Part shown: positions 14,410 through 18,091 of the stretch, piece after piece
Numbering within the stretch: the stretch's first letter is position 1
Layout: each line of letters opens with the position of its first letter
Assembly (NCBI GenBank): GCA_034667525.1
Contig: JAXDJO010000022.1
Span: 1 to 18,091, forward strand
Direction: 5' to 3'
DNA length: 18,091 nucleotides
Origin: DATAPE01 sp034667525
GTDB taxonomy: Bacteria; Actinomycetota; CADDZG01; WHSQ01
Position numbers and translations under genes: made by a program
Notes under the pieces: generated by a model
The model's database searches: none
What the model was told of the DNA's origin: nothing
Seen by the model: only the letters and a program-made list of their open reading frames with translations

Positions 14410-16476
14410 TTGAAGAAGGCGCAGGTGCTCAACGTTTACATAGGCGGTGTGATCGGCGCAGGCGCCTTGCTGCTGGTCATGCACATCCTCCAGTACAACT
14501 TCAATGCGAGTCGCTTGCCGGAGCTCGCTGTTCTGACTCTCTTTACCGTCCTGTCCGAGCTCACTCCGCTACAGATTAGGCATGGAGAAGAAGCGACGCA
14601 CGTGATCTTGTCGATCACCTTCAGTTTCGCGTTGCTTCTGTCCCTTGGACCGCTTGCGGCGATCTTCGCTCAGGGCTTGGCAACCGCGATCGATGACACC
14701 CGGCGGAGAAAGCCGGTTTGGAAGATCGGCTTCAATGTAAGTCAACACATACTCTGGATTAGTGCCGCGAGCGTCGTCTTACGATTGTTCGCCGGCAGTT
14801 TCCGAGTCTCCGTCCCGGTGCATCTAACGGTGCAGGGGTTGGGCGTCATCGCGTTGGCCGGAGTTGCATACTTCTTCGTCAACTACGTATCGATCGCAAG
14901 CGCGGTCGCTTTGGCAGAGGGCATCAAGCTATTCACCCACTTCAAACGAAGTGGCAAGGACCTCCTCTTTCAGGGTTCCATCGACACGCTCCTCATCGCG
15001 CTGTCCCCCATCGTCGCCGTTGCAACCTCGAACAGTTTGTTGTTACTGCCGCTCATCGCGCTGCCTCTTGCTGCGGTACATAGGGCAGCTAAGGTCTCGC
15101 TCGAGAATGCGGGACTTGTCGAGACGCTGAAGTTGAAGGCAGAGGAGAACGAGTACCAAGCTACGCACGACGCGCTAACCCGCCTGCCGAACCGCACCCT
15201 TTTCCACGATCGCTTGCAGCAGGCGATCCTCAGCGTTGCCCGCAGCGGCGCCGCGGTGGCCGTCATGCTGATGGATCTCGATCGCTTCAAGGAGATCAAC
15301 GATGCCCTTGGACATCAGACAGGAGACCTGGTACTGCAGGAGATGAGCAGGCGCCTGACCGTAGTGGTACGAGAGGGAGACACCATCGCTCGCCTGGGTG
15401 GTGACGAATTCGCTCTGGTGGTCAATGCCCTCGACGATGTCGGGGCGGTGCAGGTCGTTGCCAGCCGGATCCTTCGTGCATTCGACGAGCCCTTCATGAT
15501 CAACGGTATGGCCCTTCACATCGGCACCAGCCTTGGCATCGCGGTTCATCCGGAACAGGGACATACGCCCGACGTTCTGATCCAGCGTGCCGATGTCGCG
15601 ATGTATACGGCAAAGGCCAATCGGACTGGCTTCGAGTATTACTCCCCGGAATCCGACTACCACAGTCCTGCTCGATTGGCGTTGGTCGACGAGCTTCGCT
15701 CTGCGATTGACCAGCATGAGTTGACATTGCACTACCAGCCAAAGGTCAACTTTGCCACGAACCGGGTAGTCGGGGTAGAGGCTCTGGCCCGCTGGGAGCA
15801 CCCTCGCAGAGGAGCCATCTCCCCGGTGGAATTCATAGAGCTCGCCGAACAATCGGGTCTCATCAACCCACTGACGTTCTATGTACTCGACAGAGCTCTT
15901 AAACAGATGAGCGAGTGGCTCGCCAAAGGGATGGACCTGGCAGTGTCGGTCAACCTCTCCCTGCAAAGCCTGTTGGACCTTCAGCTGCCCACAGTCGTGG
16001 CCGACATGCTGAAGAAGTGGAAGGTCCCTCCGGCCAACTTGATGCTGGAGATCACGGAGAGTTGCATGATGTCGGACCCCACCCGGACCATGGCTATCTT
16101 GAACAAGCTGAACGATATGGGTGTTCGCTTGTCGATCGACGACTTCGGCACCGGTTACTCCTCCCTCTCGTACCTGAAGCGTCTGCCGGTGACCGAACTG
16201 AAGATCGACAAGTCGTTCGTCATGGACATGCTCGCCGACGAGAGCAACGCTGTGATCGTTCGTTCGACCATCGATCTCGGTAGGAACCTGGGACTTGCAG
16301 TGGTCGCCGAGGGTGTTGCGAGTGACGAGATCTACGAAACCCTGATAGGTCTCGGTTGCAGCATCGCTCAGGGCTTCCACATCAGCCGGCCGATCCCGGC
16401 CCCCGAGATCGAAGCTTGGCTGAAAAGCTCTGCCTGGGCAGAAACTCCGGCGCCGATCCCGCTCTCGCTTGTCTGA
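14410..16476 (+). CDS. Membrane-anchored GGDEF-EAL cyclic-di-GMP synthase/phosphodiesterase
   Basis: The product has 688 residues from TTG 14410, preceded by GAAAGGAACC. The N-terminal 225 residues form an integral membrane sensor-like domain of about six spans (for example VILSITFSFALLLSLGPLAA), then a short linker helix. The GGDEF domain (about 250-410) has THDALTRLPNR, MDLDRFKEINDALGH, an intact inhibitory site REGD (321-324) exactly five residues before GGDEF (330-334), and IGTSLGIAVHP. The EAL domain (about 425-672) has VEALARW (EAL 457-459), SVNLS, LEITES, DDFGTGYSSL (577-586), KIDKSF (K601) and VAEGV (E634). Both domains therefore keep their catalytic residues, so the protein could make or break cyclic di-GMP, or be switched between the two. 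It is encoded alone on this strand. Its ligand and targets are unknown. The nearby glycan operon is one plausible target process. Confidence 0.96.
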   Translation: MKKAQVLNVYIGGVIGAGALLLVMHILQYNFNASRLPELAVLTLFTVLSELTPLQIRHGEEATHVILSITFSFALLLSLGPLAAIFAQGLATAIDDTRRRKPVWKIGFNVSQHILWISAASVVLRLFAGSFRVSVPVHLTVQGLGVIALAGVAYFFVNYVSIASAVALAEGIKLFTHFKRSGKDLLFQGSIDTLLIALSPIVAVATSNSLLLLPLIALPLAAVHRAAKVSLENAGLVETLKLKAEENEYQATHDALTRLPNRTLFHDRLQQAILSVARSGAAVAVMLMDLDRFKEINDALGHQTGDLVLQEMSRRLTVVVREGDTIARLGGDEFALVVNALDDVGAVQVVASRILRAFDEPFMINGMALHIGTSLGIAVHPEQGHTPDVLIQRADVAMYTAKANRTGFEYYSPESDYHSPARLALVDELRSAIDQHELTLHYQPKVNFATNRVVGVEALARWEHPRRGAISPVEFIELAEQSGLINPLTFYVLDRALKQMSEWLAKGMDLAVSVNLSLQSLLDLQLPTVVADMLKKWKVPPANLMLEITESCMMSDPTRTMAILNKLNDMGVRLSIDDFGTGYSSLSYLKRLPVTELKIDKSFVMDMLADESNAVIVRSTIDLGRNLGLAVVAEGVASDEIYETLIGLGCSIAQGFHISRPIPAPEIEAWLKSSAWAETPAPIPLSLV

Positions 16477-16480
16477 GGCG

Positions 16481-16495
16481 GATCGAAACTCGATC
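16481..16495. terminator. Small hairpin between convergent genes
   Basis: GATCGA-AAC-TCGATC is a perfect 6-bp stem with a 3-base loop filling the 17-nt gap between the GGDEF-EAL and kinase stop codons. No T-run follows on either strand, so it would be a weak terminator at best. Confidence 0.3.
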
Positions 16496-17480
16496 AGATG
16501 CTGATGCCGGCCTCGGCCGAACATGCTTCCGCCAGCCGGTGAGCGGTTTCTGGATCAACAATCTCGCCGATCTGTTCTATGCCCAGCAAGCACGCCCCGA
16601 CCACGGGGGGAGCCTCCAAACGCACCAGCGTGGCTCCGGGAGCCAGGCTTCTTACCGGTTCGTAGATCGCGCTCCACAGGGTTTCGGTGAGGCCTCGAAA
16701 CAGACCTCCCGCGAGAACCACGTCGAAAGTCTCGGCCTCCAGATTCAGCCGGCCGATCGCTACCGCCGCAGACCCGCCCAAAGCCCGGCCGGCGTCCAGC
16801 ACAATCTCGCGTGCGGCCACATCGCCCGCCTCGGCCTCCGCAAGCACGATGGCAGCCGTCTCGGGAACCGCGATCGAATCCCTGGTCAATCCCTCCAGTA
16901 AGGCTGCAACAGAGGCCGCGCCCGTTAGGTCGCAAAGACGCGCCGAAAGCACGGTCTCGGGACCTCTCCCGGTGAACGCTCGCGCCACCGCCTGAACCGC
17001 CCTCTCCGCCACGTCGGGTGCGCTTCCGAAGTCGTCAAACCGGGGGCCGCCCTGCCCCAGGGTCCGGTAGGTCTCGCCGTGACGATTCCGTCCTGCGACC
17101 GTCGTCCCACTTCCGGCGACGATCACCACGCCCGCGGCGTCATCTGTACCCGCGCGAAGTGCAATGAACGCGTCGTTGAGGATCAGGTGCTGGCCGCCGA
17201 GCTGCAAGGTCTCGATGATCGGCTCGAGACGACCGAGATCGGACGGCCAATCCACCCCACCCAAACCGAAGACTGCCGCCTCGATCTGCTTCGCCGAAAT
17301 TGGGGCATGGCCTAGAGCTGCGTCGAGAGCGCCAGCAAGGGCAGCACGAGATCCTTCAAGGCCCACAGTCTCCCAATTCGATGCCCCAGAGCGTCCGAAT
17401 CCGAGGAGCTCACCCGACGTATCGCAGACCGCGCAATGGGTCTTGGAACCGCCTCCGTCGACTCCGACAACCACCTTCAC
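16494..17480 (-). CDS. BadF/BadG/BcrA/BcrD-type ATPase, probable N-acetylhexosamine kinase
   Basis: The frame extends to 17654, but the 58 extra codons overlap the ABC ATPase gene and look non-coding. I start at GTG 17480, and GTG 17474 is equally possible. This gives about 328 residues beginning VKVVVGVDGGGSKTHC, the phosphate-1 loop of the ASKHA (actin/hexokinase) fold. LNDAFIALRAG (catalytic Asp region), VIVAGSGTTVAG (phosphate-2) and VVLAGGLFRG (adenosine motif) follow. This is the layout of human-NAGK-like and bacterial N-acetylglucosamine or glucosamine kinases. The usual GDEGS block is replaced by GPRFDDFGSA, a change that may matter for sugar choice. It sits 10 nt after a MalK-type ATPase gene, so it probably phosphorylates the sugar that this ABC transporter brings in. 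The sugar is unproven. Confidence 0.85.
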   Translation of the reverse strand: MKVVVGVDGGGSKTHCAVCDTSGELLGFGRSGASNWETVGLEGSRAALAGALDAALGHAPISAKQIEAAVFGLGGVDWPSDLGRLEPIIETLQLGGQHLILNDAFIALRAGTDDAAGVVIVAGSGTTVAGRNRHGETYRTLGQGGPRFDDFGSAPDVAERAVQAVARAFTGRGPETVLSARLCDLTGAASVAALLEGLTRDSIAVPETAAIVLAEAEAGDVAAREIVLDAGRALGGSAAVAIGRLNLEAETFDVVLAGGLFRGLTETLWSAIYEPVRSLAPGATLVRLEAPPVVGACLLGIEQIGEIVDPETAHRLAEACSAEAGISI

Positions 17481-17490
17481 CTTTGGGGAG

Positions 17491-18091
17491 TTAGGGGGCA
17501 ATGCCCACGGGGTGCTTCGAAGAGATCGAGGTACTCGTATCCGGATCGAAGAAATGGAACCTGTCGGGGTCGACGGAGAGGCGCACTCGGCCCCCGGCTG
17601 TGGCTCGAGACCGAGGATCGACTCGCGCAGTGAAAGCGCTGGTCCCTTCTGCATCCACGAGGGGGATGCCCGGTTCGCCCACGGCGTCCTCGATCGCGGC
17701 TTGAGTGTCCTGGGTCACGACCGGGGGTGCTTGGACCGTGAAGATCACGTTCACCTCGGACCCCAGATCCTCGATTACCTCGACCGGCGCCTCTATCACC
17801 GGACGCTCTTCTCCTGTCCAGACGTCGGCATCCTCCAGATCAGAGGGCCGGATGCCCAAGATCACAGTTCGACCCTCGTAGGCGGAAAGATCTATGCCTC
17901 TCGGGAGGGGCAAGCGGTAGCCGCCGAAGGCAATCTCAGCAGCCCCTACCTGGGCTTCGACCAAATTCATCGGGGGAGAACCGATGAACGCGGCCACGAA
18001 AAGATTGGCCGGGTGTCTGAATACCTCCTGGGGGGCGGCGAGCTGTTGAAGCACCCCTTCTTTCAACACCGCCACCCGATCGCCGAGCGTC
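17491..18091 (-). CDS. ABC transporter ATP-binding protein, MalK/UgpC family, C-terminal part
   Basis: The window edge cuts this gene. Two hundred residues remain, starting inside TLGDRVAVLKEGVLQQ, the segment just after the H-loop of MalK-type ATPases. The rest (RHPANLFVAAFIGSPPMNLVEA, VILGIRPSDLE) is the TOBE/OB-fold regulatory domain that characterises the MalK/UgpC/MsmK family serving sugar importers. The Walker A, Walker B and signature motifs are beyond the edge. An acidic insert with DTQAAIEDAVGEPG lies in the last third of the domain. The gene ends at TAA 17491, 10 nt before the kinase start, which suggests one sugar-uptake transcript. Confidence 0.93.
   Translation of the reverse strand, partial: TLGDRVAVLKEGVLQQLAAPQEVFRHPANLFVAAFIGSPPMNLVEAQVGAAEIAFGGYRLPLPRGIDLSAYEGRTVILGIRPSDLEDADVWTGEERPVIEAPVEVIEDLGSEVNVIFTVQAPPVVTQDTQAAIEDAVGEPGIPLVDAEGTSAFTARVDPRSRATAGGRVRLSVDPDRFHFFDPDTSTSISSKHPVGIAP

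Noticed and set aside
15175..16524. A 449-codon minus-strand frame.
   Set aside because: It lies opposite the GGDEF-EAL gene, whose motifs are complete. The long antisense frame is a by-product of GC-rich codon use.
17481..17654. An N-terminal extension of 58 codons for the sugar kinase.
   Set aside because: It overlaps the conserved-frame end of the ABC ATPase and has no family similarity. The kinase fold begins right at the GTG at 17480.

Overview
The window looks like chromosomal DNA of a moderately high-GC bacterium, most likely an Actinomycetota-type organism (Acidimicrobiia or Thermoleophilia level is a guess). The signs are frequent GTG and TTG starts, a secreted transglycosylase-like protein of a style common in actinobacteria, a DUF5317 membrane protein, a MalK/UgpC ATPase next to a BadF-type kinase, and no outer-membrane polysaccharide genes. 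I found no rRNA, tRNA, CRISPR array, insertion sequence or phage gene.

Positions 9674 down to 1 (minus strand) form one tightly packed exopolysaccharide or cell-surface glycan operon that runs off the left edge. In transcription order it encodes a Gfo/Idh/MocA sugar dehydrogenase, a DegT/DnrJ/EryC1 sugar aminotransferase (4-nt overlap), a priming undecaprenyl-phosphate sugar transferase, a MurJ/Wzx-type flippase, an O-antigen ligase/Wzy-type membrane protein, a GT4 glycosyltransferase, a secreted lytic-transglycosylase-like protein, and a truncated ATP-grasp ligase that overlaps the previous gene by 4 nt. Together they can make an amino sugar, start a lipid-linked repeat unit, extend it, flip it and polymerise or ligate it. 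The ATP-grasp enzyme may add an amino acid or similar group.

A 456-bp gene-free region (9675-10130) with several dyads and an AT-rich patch separates this operon from a divergent gene (10131-11765, plus). That gene encodes a fused Wzz-type chain-length regulator and bacterial tyrosine kinase, the usual controller of Wzx/Wzy polymer export. Convergent to it is a two-gene minus-strand unit: a histidine phosphatase (from 13368) followed by a sulfotransferase-like protein (to 11836), possibly a glycan- or lipid-modifying accessory.

Next come two divergent genes, a DUF5317 membrane protein (minus) and a membrane-anchored GGDEF-EAL cyclic-di-GMP protein (plus, 14410-16476) with every signature residue intact. 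They are separated by 209 bp that can form strong GC-rich hairpins. The right end is a minus-strand sugar-uptake unit: the C-terminal part of a MalK/UgpC-family ABC ATPase (cut by the window edge) followed 10 nt later by a BadF/BadG-type N-acetylhexosamine kinase. The window is thus mainly a surface-glycan locus with its kinase, a nearby second-messenger enzyme and a separate sugar-catabolism operon.
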